NCBI GenBank assembly: GCA_022836615.1
Contig: MU405266.1
Span: 1 to 64,000, forward strand
Direction: 5' to 3'
DNA from: Annulohypoxylon bovei var. microspora
Taxonomy: Eukaryota > Ascomycota > Sordariomycetes > Xylariales > Hypoxylaceae
DNA: 64,000 nt
Below, piece by piece: positions 12,101 to 23,500 of the stretch (the stretch's first letter is position 1; every line of letters starts with the position of its first letter). The notes beneath the pieces were generated by a model. The model saw nothing but the letters and a program-made list of their open reading frames with translations. It had not been told where the DNA came from and did not search any database. A program made the translations under genes and the position numbers.

Positions 12101-12847
12101 GTCGACGTCCTCTCCTCTGACGGACATCTAAATGCCATGAATGCCATGGAAATGTCTCAGATGGTGGTTCAAGCTATGTGGGACCGCGACAGTCCCTTAA
12201 AGCAGATCCCTCATTTTACACCCGAGGTAGTGAAGGTGGCGAATGATTTCGGGTATGTACTACTTAACGATTTCGGTAGTGAAGGTACTAACTGGCTATA
12301 CCCTAGAATCACCGACATTTTCGATTTCATGGAAGCAATGAATCCCGAGGAGAACAAAAACTACTCTACACTTGTCAAACGCCTCGGGTTATCGCAACCC
12401 CAGTTAGCTCAGGCAGCGGCTTTCACGAACAACAAGTATCCTGATATATCCCTCGAATTTGAGCTGGTAGACGAGGAGAATATTCACGCGGGAGAGCCGG
12501 CGTACATAAACGTCCAGATCGAGCGCGAGGTTGAAGAGGAGGACGGAGAAGTTGACACGACAGTCCACGCTCCATTCTACCCCGCCAAGAAGGTGGAGAA
12601 CTGGTGGCTGGTCGTTGGAGATGAGAGCACGAAGACGTTGCTCGCAATCAAGCGGGTCACGATTGGCCGGCAACTCAAGGTTAAGTTGGAGTACACAGTC
12701 CCGACACCCGGCAAACATGATTTGAAGCTATTCTTGATGAGTGACAGTTACGTCGGCGTGGACCAGGAACCGACCTTTTCCGTAACGGTGGCGGAGGGTA
12801 TGGACGTCGACTCGGACGAGGATGAAGAAGATGAGGAGGACGAGTAA
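6125..12847 (+). CDS. brr2: Pre-mRNA-splicing ATP-dependent RNA helicase BRR2 (U5 snRNP 200-kDa protein)
   Basis: Spliceosomal Ski2-like helicase that unwinds U4/U6 snRNA to activate the spliceosome and acts again in disassembly. One uninterrupted exon encodes 2240 aa, close to the family's usual 2130-2200. There is an acidic N-terminal region (about residues 200-300). The first helicase cassette has motif I APTGSGKT at about 563-570, DEIH at 676-679, an SAT motif (LSATLPNY) and QMLGRAGRPQYD, followed by a Sec63 domain. The second cassette keeps motif I APTGSGKT (about 1414-1421) but has DELH (1519-1522), LSVSLANA instead of SAT and a changed motif VI (QMFGKALRPSREG). This is the degenerate, regulatory C-terminal cassette expected for Brr2. 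A second Sec63 domain and an acidic tail follow. The tandem layout and the active/inactive cassette pair separate it from Slh1/ASCC3-type paralogues. It is divergent from the coiled-coil gene. Confidence 0.97.
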   Translation: MGDHHRDVSQYKYSAMSNLVLQADRRFVTRRTDEATGDPESLAGRLRINDMGSRVARDEAPKQKKTTGLPNIQRGDVQEGKDILAREQRKRKGDPSQMRATGILGQTDLLVEGLRYRPRIPATRATYDLILNVVRSNLGDVSHEIVLSAADAVLEYLKDEDMKDFDKKKEIDDLLGASLNPKQFNELVNLGKKITDYDTQNDDDEMDTGAGIAEGDEELDERQGVAVVFDDEEEDGEALLDEIRDESSDDEAAADGDEEDLTGLEERATAGGAGEDRDEESADLADGEEMVIDSGLPDRKRGGTSKETNYIPARQIDAYWLQREIGNIYTDDHIRHEKTTQALHILSGESDEPGGDEKQLREIENELMELLDYEHHEVVQKLIENREKIVWLTRLARAEGDEEKGVIEREMASEGVRWILDELRGRKAADAAKKMEIKMDIDVPASFSTAPKEERAEGQLVGGLQPRKLINLENLVFDQGNHLMTNPKVKLPEGSTKRTFKGYEEIHVPPPKKRGQAEDTNIPITDMPEWARVTFSSAKSLNKIQTKCYPTAFEDDGNMLICAPTGSGKTNVAMLTILRELGKHRDPKTGDIDLDAFKIVYIAPLKALVQEQVGNFGARLKPYGITVSELTGDRQLTKQQIAETQIIVTTPEKWDVITRKATDLSYTNLVRLIIIDEIHLLHDERGPVIESIVSRTVRKTEQTGDPVRLIGLSATLPNYRDVASFLRVDPVKGLFHFDGSYRPCPLRQEFIGITEKKAIKQLKTMNDITYNKVIEHVGTHRNQMLIFVHSRKETAKTAKYVRDKALEMETINQILKHDSGSREALNEIVNDITDTDLKDLIPYGFGIHHAGMSRIDRSEVEGLFASGLIQVLVCTATLAWGVNLPAHTVIIKGTQVYSPEKGSWVELSPQDVLQMLGRAGRPQYDTYGEGIIITSQSEMQYYLSLLNQQLPIESQLASKLVDNLNAEIVLGNVRSRDEGVEWLGYTYLFVRMLRSPGLYSVGADYEDDEALEQKRVDLIHSAASVLKKSNLITYDEKTGKVKATELGRIASHYYITHGSMDTYNKLIQPSITTIELFRVFALSAEFKYIPVRQDEKLELAKILARVPIPVKESIEEPHCKINVLLQAYISRLKLDGLALMADMVYVTQSAGRILRAIFEITLQKGWSNVTKTALDLCKMAEKRMWLTMTPLRQFPRCSRDIITKADGLDVPWSSYFDLDPPRMGELLGKPKAGRLVCDLVAKFPRVEIQAQAQPMTRSMLRVELSITPNFQWDDELHGSTESFWIIVEDCDGEDILFHDQFLLRKDYAVSESNEHLVDFTVPITEPMPPNYFISVVSDRWLHSETKLAVSFQKLILPEKFPPHTQLLDLQPLPIAALKAKDYSNLYESWNYFNKIQTQTFNSLYTTDDNVLIGAPTGSGKTVCAEFAILRLWSKPEIGRAVYIAPFQEIVDIRYEDWTKRLSHLRGGKEVVKLTGETATDLKLLEKGDLILATPTQWDVLSRQWQRRKNILTVELFIADELHLLGGPLGYIYEIIVSRMHYIRTTASLEMRIVGLSVSLANARDIGEWIDAKKKDVYNFSPHVRPVPLDLRIQSFSIPHFPSLMLAMAKPAYLAITELSPDQPALIFVPSRKQTRSSARDILAACLAEDDEDRFLHVDIDQLRPLLERVQEEALAEALSHGVGYYHEALSQSDKRIVLHLYNQGAIQVLVASRDVCWELNCTAHLVVVMGTQYFEGREHRYVDYQLSEVLQMFGKALRPSREGRSRGVLMVPGVKREYFKKFLNEALPVESHLHNFVHDAFVTEVSTKMIESADDAINWTTFTYFYRRLLANPSYYSLTSPTHDGLSNYLSDLVETTLKELTESKIIDFDEDDGSVAPQNAAMIAAYYNISYITMQTFLLSLSARTKLKGILEIVTSATEFESIQIRRHEDNLLRRIYDRVPVKMSEPAYDSPHFKAFVLLQAHFSRMQLPIDLAKDQELVVSKILSLLSATVDVLSSDGHLNAMNAMEMSQMVVQAMWDRDSPLKQIPHFTPEVVKVANDFGYVLLNDFGSEGTNWLYPRITDIFDFMEAMNPEENKNYSTLVKRLGLSQPQLAQAAAFTNNKYPDISLEFELVDEENIHAGEPAYINVQIEREVEEEDGEVDTTVHAPFYPAKKVENWWLVVGDESTKTLLAIKRVTIGRQLKVKLEYTVPTPGKHDLKLFLMSDSYVGVDQEPTFSVTVAEGMDVDSDEDEEDEEDE

Positions 12848-14123
12848 AACCCCTCAAGACATCCCCGCGGGACTCTCCACAGGTGTGATTGCGCCTATCT
12901 AGTGTACGAAAAGCTTACTGTACATATAGCTAGTCATTCGGGGAGGCGAAAGAGGCTGTCCGGCGAATGATTTAGGGAAAAAAAGGGGATATATTAAAAC
13001 ATCTGCTACTTAAGTTCTACTATTATCAACTGGTCTTAATGAGGTCCTTTTTTGGTTTCTTGTTCATATCGTGAGTGGTGCGAATGACGGGCTGCGTGAG
13101 TTGTGCCAGATAAGGCAAAGGGCTGATGCCGGCTATGTCATCGGGACTCAGCAGACGGACCCGGAGACAGATGCAAACCGAGGCGGAGGGGAGGGAACAT
13201 GAGCTGGAGTGGGTAAATGACTATAGAAGATGAAGGAATACATGTGGCTATGTTGGCGAATGCGGGTTGTCAAGGGGGGGGGTGTGTTTCTCGGGGTGGG
13301 TTGGCGTTACCTACCTTGCCTCCTTACCTAAGTACCTGCTACTACGTATCAAATCTCGGTAGGCGATACCTCATAGGTAGGCAGGCATGTAAACAGTAAG
13401 AAAAGGAGACCCACGTACAAATTTGTACCGGCGCAAATCTGAACCAAAACGTAACCTACTACCTACCAAGGACCAAGACCAAGACCAAGGAAAGCTACCT
13501 ACCCGCTTACTTAGGTAGATAACCTACCTACCTAGTCTCCAGTCTCCAACCGTCACGCAACACGAGACGCCATCATCAAAAAGGTCACGTGCGTTTGTTA
13601 AGAGCTACCCGGCGTCCACGACCTGGTACATCCTGTACAATCCTGTACATCCTACTTTTGAATGAGCACAGGCTTTTCTTCTATCTTTCGATCCTAGGAA
13701 TTTTCTTTGGACTATCTCATCCATCAAACCTTTTCTGCCTTCATCTTTTTATTTTTTTCTCTCTTTTCATTTTTCCCCTTCCGCGAAACTTTTCCAGATC
13801 ATCAAACAACACAACGCTATCTGATCGCGCTTTCCAATTGTAGCGACCCATCGACTATCGACAGCGGTCACTAGTTGTTAGCCCCGTCAACTTTCTCCAG
13901 TTTTTGGAAAGTTGACTGGACGCGTTTTTCTTTACCTACCAATACATTACCTTTTTACCTTACCTTGCTCTCCAACCGTTGGTCAACATATTTTCGCCGC
14001 AACCAACCCTTTTTTTACCTCTTCTTCTGATCGACCTCTAGTCATCCCACCGTCATCACCTTCACATCGCCGTCGTTTTCTAATCTATCTGCCATCCTAA
14101 TACTATTATTGTCGATTGTCAAC
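12848..14123. promoter_or_regulatory. BRR2 3' region and long CT-rich leader of the PWWP gene
   Basis: 1.28-kb gap without a supported gene. About 13300-13540 is built from TACC/CCTA words and their reverse (dense acctacctac, taggtaggcagg), including a (GACCAA)3 run near 13470-13490. A CACGTG E-box lies at about 13586-13591. The stretch 13670-14120 is strongly pyrimidine-rich (runs of T and C near 13731-13800 and 13925-14060), typical of fungal core promoters and leaders, so transcription of the PWWP gene probably starts in it. Short frames here show no protein-like composition. Confidence 0.5.
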
Positions 14124-16413
14124 ATGTCTGACGAGACGGCCGCGCAACCTGCCGCCGCGCAGTCTCAAGATGTGTCTCCTGCTGTAGCTGCAGAGGGCGC
14201 TACGTCAGAGTCCGTCGCGCCTCTTAGCGACGCGAAGTCAATTGACAAAAAGTCTGCAACTGCTATCGATGCCGATAAGGCCAACGAGGACAGCTCAGCT
14301 GAAGAGCCTGCTAAAGATGAAGGTAAGTTACATCTACTAAAAATATCTATAAAAAAAATACTCGCCGGGGTTGCCCGAGCGCCTCTCAACACCACTCGCC
14401 CCTATAAACACGTCATCTCCAACCATGTTTTCCCGCGCCATAAACACGACAACAATTGATTACCTTCGACCCACATATATACAGCCAACATGATAGCTCT
14501 ACGTGCTAACACGCTATCTTTAGAAACTGCTGATGCTGCCCCGGCTACTACATCAACCGACGAGAAACCCGTTGATCCCGACGTCGAGATGACCGATAAA
14601 CCGGCTGAAGAGGCTGAGCAGCCTGAGGCCGATGCTAAGGTTGACTCGGAGAAGGTCGCGGAAGAGCATGAAGCGGCTACAGGCACTGCTGAAGGTGCCG
14701 CGGCCGAGACGGAGTCTGCCGCACATGGTGACAAGTCTAAAGCGCGTCGCAAGTCTACTGCCGATTCCAAGAGCAAAAAGTTAAATAAGAAGGCATCCAA
14801 GGCCAAAATGCTACACGTCGATGCTCAGCCTGGCGAACATTATTTCGCTAAGCTGAAGGGCTTCCCTCCTTGGCCTGTTATCATTGCTGAAGAGGATATG
14901 CTGCCAGCGAGCATGTTGAGCACGCGGCCTGTCACAGCCACCCGCCCCGATGGTACTTACCGCGAAGATTTCGCAGATGGTGGCAAGAGGATCGCGGACC
15001 GAACATTCCCGGTCATGTATCTCCACACGAATGAATTGTAAGGGGCTTGATTTTATTTGATTATGGAATGTAGTAACTGGGAGCTAACTGTTATACTAGT
15101 TCGTGGACCACCAACTCGGATCTTAGCGAGCTTGACCCTTCGACAGTCGCAAGCATGGTTACAACCAAGATGCGCAAGGATTTGCAGAATGCTCATCTGT
15201 TGGCTGCTGAACAGAACTCTTTAGACTACTATAAGAATGTTCTCCGCGAATTTGAGGAGCATCGTCTCGCAAAACTTGAAGCTAAGAAGGCCAGGGCCAA
15301 CAAGACGCCTAAAAAGGCTACTAAAGCTATTGAAGCTGCCAACGGAGATGAGGATGAGGATGTAGAAATGGCTGATGTCGAGGAAGACGGCGAGGTAGAG
15401 CCTACTGAGAAGAAGCCCAAGTCAAAGAAGCGCAAAGCTGAAGATGAAGCTAGCGTAAGAGACCATCCTTTTTATGATATAACTTTCCACTAACTCCTAA
15501 GCAGACTCCTCAACGGTCCGAATCTGTCAAGAAGCCTAAAATTAAAATCACGAACTCGTCCACTCCTAAGGCAACCAGTGGCGTCCAATCACCAACTGCA
15601 AAGGATTCTTCCAAACCCGTCAAGGTCAAGGCAAAGGCGGCCAAGGGTGGTAAGGACAAGGCTGAGAGCAAGAAGGAGAAAGAGGCTCCTAAGGAGCCGG
15701 AACGTAGCCCTGAAGAGAAGCATATGCGCAAAGAGGTAAGATAATTATCAACCCATGATAATTACGTTGGTCAATGCTCACCAGTCTATAGAAAGAGATT
15801 TTGTTCTTGCGCCATCGACTCCAAAGGGGTCTGCTTCGCGACAAGGAACCACCAAAAGAAGAGGAGATGAAGTCGATGTCCGAGTTCCTTGCTAAACTCG
15901 AAACGTTTCCCGACCTCGAGGTTAGCATCATTCGAGCAACTAAGATCAACAAAGTTCTCAAAGCTATCCTGAAGTTGGAGACGATTCCGAAAGAGGAAGA
16001 GTTCCAGTTCAAGCCACGATCGCAGACCCTCTTAGACAAGTGGAATAAACTCCTCGCTACCGACGGCGGAGCTCCCGCTCCTGCAAATGGCATCAATGGC
16101 GCCTCTGGTGATTCTGCTAAGGGCGGAAAGGGAGCAGCCAACGGTGTCAAAGAGGCCTCGGCTGATGGTAAGTCGGATCCTGAAAAAGAAGATGGCAAAG
16201 TCGACACTCCGGAGAAGGACGCGAAAGACAAGACTTTAACTAAGGCTGAGCCGGCAACTGAAGAGAATCCAGATGCAGCAAAGGTACGTCTAAGATAGCT
16301 TGCTCATGAATGATGTTTATTTTGGAAATTGGTGACGTTACGACGCTAACTAGCTGCAGGATGCAAAGGCTTCCAACGACGAGACGGCGGCAGAGGTCGA
16401 GTCTTCAGCATGA
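14124..16413 (+). CDS. PWWP-domain chromatin protein with LEDGF/IBD-like helical domain (IOC4-like)
   Basis: Six exons: 14124-14322, 14524-15037, 15100-15454, 15505-15735, 15792-16283 and 16360-16413, giving 614 aa. After an Ala/Glu/Lys-rich tail, a PWWP domain starts near residue 170 (GEHYFAKLKGFPPWPVI, with FPPWP at 180-184). PWWP modules bind methylated H3K36 and DNA. Basic-acidic linkers follow (KKPKSKKRKAEDE). The fifth exon (residues about 434-597) holds a compact Leu/Ile-rich helical domain (RHRLQRGLLRD ... ETFPDLEVSIIRATKINKVLKAIL) that resembles the LEDGF integrase-binding/TFIIS N-terminal-like fold. This combination is known from fungal Ioc4, a subunit of the ISW1b remodeller. The assignment to IOC4 is inference from domain order; another PWWP reader such as a Pdp3 relative is possible. 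The first intron, 201 nt, is much longer than the others (50-76 nt). Confidence 0.82.
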
Positions 16414-17446
16414 AGCAACAAACGCTGGACTCGACGAGACGACAACGATTTCTTTTGATGTCTGAAAGTCGGCGGCAATTAGGGGCGTTCAGGGGTATAA
16501 GAGAGGCTACATTACTAAAGCATGACTTGCCATTGAACGATGGTGGGCCATGCGACTGGATTATGCGTACGACCTCCGAGTACTTGGACTCGGGGCCGTG
16601 TTCGTTCTATGTAAACTAGGAAGTACTTGTTTTCAGATCAGATCAGACAGGTGATATGCGGTCCTGGAACAGTCAATATTCGGTCGGGGAGGGACCTATG
16701 GGGCCTTGGAGGGCGAGGGAACAATGAAAAGTCAGGCTCCTACTCGGTATTTGGCACCGTTAATTAGTTCGTCGGCCGGTAGGGATGATGGACACGGAAT
16801 GTCATTAGTGGTTGTTTTTCAGTTAAGGAGGGTTGTGATGATTTTCTAGGAGATTTTGCAATAAAAAAAAGTTCGTTGCACACTACTGTATAGTCGTCGC
16901 CGTATAATCGTCTATAGCTGCTAGGGATTATATCGTACATTGTAGTTATTGTTCTCGTCTCGATGATAACCACTGCATGTTGAAGACATGCTGAAAGCGA
17001 GTTTCGAGTACGTACCTGTACATTAAGTCGATTAGGGGGGCTAGAGTTAGGAGCTCGGGCCATTCCATCCACTTAGCTGCAAGGGCCACCCCACCCTAGA
17101 CCCGTCTGACAAAGCTCTAAGGCGCGCGTCATCAGCCGTCAGTGCCTGACAATGTAACTTGTAACTTGTCACTTGTAATAATAACCTTCAAGTGAATGGA
17201 AAATGGAAAGCTCCATCTCATTCACGAATTTGATTATCTATTCAAATCTCATTCCTTCCTCACCTTACTCCGCCACCCTATTCTTTCGTTCTTCACCTTA
17301 TGTAAACTCGCACCTTGTTTTCTGAGCACGAACTTTAAAGAATCAGATATAAGTTCGATCTCGTGAACGACCTGCATTCCCCTCACCTCTCTTCCGTTAT
17401 AACATCCCACTACAAATACGTGCACGATCAGAGTAATTTCGTCGCC
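16414..17446. other. Intergenic region between the PWWP gene and NPL4
   Basis: 1.03 kb between genes on the same strand: 3' region of the PWWP gene, then the NPL4 promoter. A direct repeat of an acttgt word occurs at about 17150-17180, and a CT-rich stretch at 17215-17400 probably holds the NPL4 transcription start. A 102-codon frame on the minus strand (17072-16764) has no recognisable features and I do not call it. Confidence 0.4.
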
Positions 17447-19629
17447 ATGTTATTACGGCTACGAGGGCCGGACGGCATGATCCGGGTCAACATCGAGAAG
17501 ACTGATACTTTTGCTGATCTCGGTCGCCTGGTATGCGCTCTGTCTCTCTGCTTTCGTATGTTAGTCGTCTCTAATTTCAAGTGTAGCTCGTGGCGCAATT
17601 GCCACCGACCGTCGAACCGAACAGTATCTCCATGTCTCCGGATCCCCAAGCTAGAGACTCCAAGAACTTGAAGGAGATTGCCAAATTCAAGTTGGCGCAG
17701 ATTGGACTGAAGTATTATATACCTGCTACAAACTTGCCTACCTAGAGAGCTACCTCGAATATATACTAACATATGTGCAGCCATGGAGACCTAATCTTTA
17801 TCACCTACCAACACCAGAACGCCGCCAACGGTCACACGAATGGCGCACCCACAGCATCTACTACCCTATCATCGACGAACCGACTAAATGGAAAACCTAT
17901 CTTACCTACAGAGGATCTGCCAGTCGACCCGCCTCCGCTAACATCCCCGACAAAAATCATTAAGAATCCCTGGGAAGTGGTCAAGCAGTCAGCGTTAGAT
18001 GATCGATTAGATAAGCAGGATGGGAAGATTCCTCGAGGTCGAGATCGAATGTGCAAGCACGGTCCCAAAGGCATGTGCGACTATTGTATGCCCCTCGACC
18101 CTTTTAATCTTCAATACCTCGCCGATAAGAAAATCAAGTACCTATCATTCCACGCCTATCTCAGAAAGATCAACTCGGCCACCAACAAACCCGAACTTGG
18201 TAGTTCATTCATCCCACCTCTTAAGGAGCCATACTTCAGAGTTAAGAGAGACTGTCCTTCCGGACACCCCCAGTGGCCTGAGGGTATCTGCACCAAGTGT
18301 CAGCCTAGTGCCATTACCCTCCAACCACAGACGTTCCGCATGGTCGACCATGTCGAGTTCGCTTCATTTGAACTCGTTAACACCTTTATCGATGCCTGGC
18401 GAAAAACCGGGGCACAACGAATCGGATATCTCTACGGTCGGTATGTGGAATACACAGAAGTTCCGCTTGGTGTTAAGGCGATAGTAGAGGCCATATACGA
18501 AGTGCCTCAAGTGGACGAAGTTGATGGAGTGTCACTTAATCCCTGGGACAACGAGAGCGCCATAAGTGGTGTTGCTAGGTTATGCGGACTTGAACAAGTT
18601 GGGGTAATATTCACCGATTTGCTGGACGCGGGCACTGGCGATGGGAAAGTCATCTGCAAGCGACATGCCGACTCATACTTCCTTAGTTCCCTAGAGATTT
18701 GTTTCGCGGCGCGTTTACAGGCCCAGCATCCCAAGCCTACCAAGTGGAGTGATACGGGGAGGTTCGGATCAAACTTCGTCACATGTATCATCTCGGGTGA
18801 CGAAACCGGTCAGATCGCTATCTCACCATACCAGGTTTCTAACGATGTTGTAGAAATGGTGCGAGCGGACCTCATCGAACCATCAGCTGACCCTAATGTC
18901 ATGTTGGTGCGGGAAGAGGAGGAAGACGACGGTTCGACGAGCCGGACCCGATACATTCCCGAGGTATTCTATCGGAAGATTAACGAGTACGGTGCCAACG
19001 TACAGGAGAACGCAAAGCCGTCATTCCCAGCCGAATATCTCTTTGTGACGTTAACACACGGCTTCCCAGCACAGCCGAAGCCCTTATTCAAGACGTCAAC
19101 TTTCCCCATCGAGAACCGCGAGATCATGGGAGAGAGTCAACAATTCAAGTCAGTTGCTAAGGCACTTGATACCAGTGGTGGCAAAGAGCTCGGGTCCCTC
19201 TCAGACTTCCACCTTCTTAATTTCATACATGGAATGGACATACTATCCAAGGTAAGTCTTGACAACTTCGAAGCGACCACACTTCCCCTTTTCCGTGATC
19301 TAGGTGTAGTAACAAATATATAGGAAGAGGAAGCGCTTCTATGCCGGACGGCGACGAAACATGATCTCGCAGATACTTACCAGTTGTTTTCAATGCCCGG
19401 CTGGCAGACACTGGAAACCATTCTAAGAGAGACTGGTGAGACAATCCCCACAAGAAAGCGGCCTCGAACAAGTGGCGAGGGGGGTGTGGCGCCCTCTTCG
19501 TACTCATCCGTCGCCGCTTCTGCAAATAGATCCGGTGAACCGCTTACTAAGCGTCTTGCTGCCGTTAGGCTGAACGAGCGAAACGTATCCGAACCAGTAT
19601 TCGACCGTGCTAAGTACGAGGAGCTGTGA
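17447..19629 (+). CDS. npl4: Nuclear protein localization protein 4 (Cdc48-Ufd1-Npl4 cofactor)
   Basis: Cofactor of the Cdc48/p97 ATPase that binds K48 ubiquitin chains and helps extract proteins in ER-associated degradation, ribosome quality control and replication. Four exons, 17447-17530, 17587-17711, 17781-19251 and 19324-19629, give 661 aa. The N-terminal ubiquitin-like domain begins MLLRLRGPDGMIRV and ends around HGDLIFITYQ. The Npl4 zinc finger follows, with Cys161-Lys-His-Gly and DYC spacing, then CxxC later (CPSGHPQWPEGICTKC). Next come the inactive MPN-like domain (about residues 255-490; RIGYLYGRY, lacking a JAMM metal site) and a helical C-terminal domain ending in a basic, Ser-rich tail. 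Length and domain order match fungal Npl4. It converges on CPA2. Confidence 0.95.
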
Positions 19630-20562
19630 TGCTGTGATGGGGGATATGAGGGATAGAAACAAGTGTGTACAGGTTCCTACCGACCTAGGTCCTACAGATG
19701 GACAGGTTCATCATTCGAAGGGAAATTTACTAAAGGTCTAACAAGCTGCAGGCGGATGGGTTAAAGAAAAGAGATTACTTTGCTGCTGGCCGACGATGGT
19801 TGCGGTAGGTAGCCAATATCTCCCGGGCAGACGGGCCTGTCCTTAGCATGCGCGCCCCTACCTATTCTCTAGCTAGCACAGAAGAGAAGATGAGGAACGT
19901 TTTCATACGTAAAGGAGAAATCTCAATCTGCAGCTAAGGATTTACCTCCTTCTCCGCAATAAACCTTGTGCTGCCATAGATGGGGAAATGGACTGAAATT
20001 ACGATACCTTACGTATAGTATAGAATGTCCCTACCGCGTAGTTTGTACTCTTACTTCATTTACTAGTGGCCTTGATTAGTTTTATTCCTATTAATTAACC
20101 GGCTTAGTCGCACCCCTTCCCCCGGTCTTGCTTGGGAATGCTTAAGCACATGGAATAAGGGGTAGATAGACAACCAAAACGATCCATATGCTTGCTGGTT
20201 ATTCATTAGGTAATTTAACTTTTGATTTCAGACAGGTAGACTGTCTACCTATCCCCCCTTTCCTACCGATTAAAACCGATCGTGAAATACATTACGAAAG
20301 ATTCCCTTTTGTTTTCTCTTCTCGTACCAGATTCGTCAAAGAGTAGTAAAAGCAGAAGGGATAGATTGGGGAAATCCCCATCCTTCATCGCCTCCTATAT
20401 TTTTTTTTCACACCAATCCGTCCGCCTCCAGTAATACAAAAAAAGGAAAACATAGATGAATCCTTATTCAACGCCGGTTATAGAGAGAAAAAGGGAATAT
20501 CGCAAAAATATCGCGATCTTGAACTTTGATTTTAGGTGACGAAACCGGGTATGTCTGGAGCT
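19630..20562. other. Convergent intergenic region NPL4/CPA2
   Basis: 933 bp between two stop codons. It contains a CCTAGG word at 19684-19689, several poly-T and T/C tracts (about 20385-20410) and nothing resembling a gene. It must hold the 3' UTRs and polyadenylation sites of both genes. Confidence 0.4.
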
Positions 20563-23500
20563 CTACAGGGGCTTGCCGCCGATGAATTCGGACCACCGGC
20601 GAACCTCGGACGGGATGCCTTCCTTTCGGGGAAGCTTCTCGCTTATGCACTGAGCGAAGAGGATCGCGGTCTTTGTGTGGGATAAAAATTAGCATGTTTT
20701 ATATAACGTAAGATAGTATACGTAGGTGGGGTAAGGCTTACCTGAGGTTCCATGAACAACGGGACGCCGAAGTCGACGGCGTTCCGGCGCATCACGTAAT
20801 CTACATCCATAACCGTCTTGGCCCGGGCCAGGGCCAGGTTGAATACTCCTCGGATGTCGTATTTCTGGAAGACTTCTCGGAGCAGGCGCTTGTCCTCCTT
20901 GGGGAACTCGATTACTTCCACAGCCACTTGGCTCTTGGCAGTCGACTCGACGAACTGCTTGACGTCCTCCTCGGCCGCGTAGAATTTGTAGCCGAGGGGT
21001 GAGAGGTAGTCGACAATCTTAATGAGCCATGGCTTGGATGTCTCGCCACCGAGTAGGATACCCTCACCAGGCTCGGGGACGCGGAAGTTCATGGCTGACT
21101 GGAGGGATGTCCAGTATGCCTCGACAAGATCCTTGCCAAAGCAGGCCATCTCCCCCGTACTAGCCATTTCAACACCCAAGAATGGATCAGCTCCGGCAAG
21201 ACGGGTCCACGAGAATTGAGGCACCTTGGTAGCTAGATAGTCTCTCTTGACAGCCATCAGGTCAGTAGGCGCGGGGACGTCCTTGCCAACGAGCGCCTTC
21301 GTTGCGACGTTTATGAAGTTGGTGCCGAGAACCTTGCTAACAAAGGGGAAGGATCGAGATGCCCGAAGGTTGCACTCGATGACTTTGAGCGCCGGCTCTC
21401 CACCCTCGGGGCTTTCCGCTTTGATAATTTGCATGTTAAAAGGTCCAGTAATGCTCCAGGCCTTTGCAACCTTCTGAGCAATTTCCTTGACTCGTTCCAT
21501 AGTCCTATCATCCAAGTTTACTGGGGGCAGAACCAGCGTAGCATCCCCGGAGTGCACACCAGCTTGCTCAACATGCTCGCTAACGGCGTGAATGATCAAG
21601 TTCCCTTGGTGTGCAACAGCGTCAACGTCGATCTCTTCGGCACCCTCGATGAACTTGGTAATAACAACAGGGTGATCAGGTGATACGCTGCTCGCGGCCT
21701 CTAACTTCTCCTTCAGATCTGCTTGACCTCGGATGACAGTCATAGCAGCACCTGAAAGGACGTAAGATGGTCGGCACAAGACGGGATAGCCAACCTGATT
21801 GGCAAACTTCTCGGCTTCGGTCACAGAGGTCAGTTCCTTCCAAGCAGGCTGATCAACTCCAATGCTATCCAGGATCTCTGAGAACTTCTGTCGGTCCTCA
21901 GCCTTGTCAATATCCCTTGGGTCTGTTCCTAGAACGTTCGCCTTTCCAGTTTCCTGAAGACGTAAGGCGATATTCTGCGGAAGTTGGCCCCCCACTGATA
22001 TGACCACCCCCGACGCCTTCTCTAGTTCGTAAATGTCCATGACCCTCTCGTAACTAAGCTCTTCGAAATACAACTTGTCAGCAGCATCGAAATCCGTGCT
22101 ATAGGTCTCCGGGTTGTTCGGTGAGGAAGTTAGCAAACAGCAAAATCAAATAGGAGATTTATTACTTACATTGATGACGAGGGTCTTTTTCTTCATCTTT
22201 CTGAGAGCATCGGCGGCACTCACGGCACACCAGTCAAACTCGACCGACGATCCTATGCGATACACACCCGATCCAAGAACCACAGTGGGTTTATCATCAA
22301 AAGTGACATCGTGGGAGCTGGCGTTGTAAGTAGTATATAGATAATTCGTCTCTGCTGGAAATTCTGCGGCTACAGAATCTAATCGCTTACTCTGAACAGG
22401 AGTTAGTAATTTTCACTCCCAAGACAAGCCAAAAGGGGTGAAAAGGAACTCTCAATATCACGTACCCAGGGTCGAATGCCCATGCTTGATCGAAGGGCGC
22501 GAACGGAGTCTTCGTTGCTCTTGACGGCATTCGCGATTTGCTTGTCGGAGAACCCTAATTTCTTTGCCTTAAGAATGAGGTCTCGTTTTAGGCCATCTAT
22601 ACTGCCAATGGCTTCCATTTCCCTAGTGCAATTTACGATATTTTCAAGCTTGTACAAGAACCACTTGTCAATCTTGCTCAGTTCATGGATCCTGTCGACC
22701 GTGTAGCCCTCGTGAAACATTGCCTGGCCAACTGCTAGCCACCGGCGGTCCGTCGGGTGCGAAAGTTCATAGTCGAGGTCTTCAAATTCGTCACCCTGGA
22801 ATCCGACGTACTTGGGGTCAACTTGGCGAATGGCTTTTTGTAATGATTCCTCGAAAGTACGCCCAATAGCCATGACCTCGCCCACAGATTTCATGGCGCT
22901 GCCAATGTCACGCTTCACATGCTGGAACTTGGACAGATCCCAACGAGGTATCTTTGTCACGATGTAGTCGAGGGAAGGCTCAAAATTGGCAGTGGTAGTC
23001 TTAGTAACAGGATTCGGTAGCTCAGGCAAGCTATGCCCAAGCCCGATCTTTGCCGCGGTATAAGCTAAGGGATATCCAGTAGCTTTCGAGGCAAGGGCTG
23101 ACGATCTGGAAAGGCGAGCGTTGACCTCAATTACTCTGTAGTCGAGACCATCGGGCTGGAGGGCATATTGGACGTTGCACTCGCCAACAACGCCAAGGTG
23201 ACGGACAATCTTGATAGCAGCAGAACGAAGCATGTGATATTCCTCATCGCTGAGAGTTTGACTAGGCGCAACGACAATGGAGTCGCCGGTGTGAGTTCCC
23301 AGAGGATCGAAGTTCTCCATGTTGCAGACAGTGATACAGTTGTTATTCGCATCGCGGACAACTTCATACTCGACTTCTTTCCAACCCTTCAGCGACTTCT
23401 CGACAAGGATCTGGGGTGAGAGGGTAAGAGATCGAGCAGCCATGTTACGCAGCTCCTCTTCATTGTTGGCAAAGCCGGAACCGAGACCTCCCAGCGCGTA

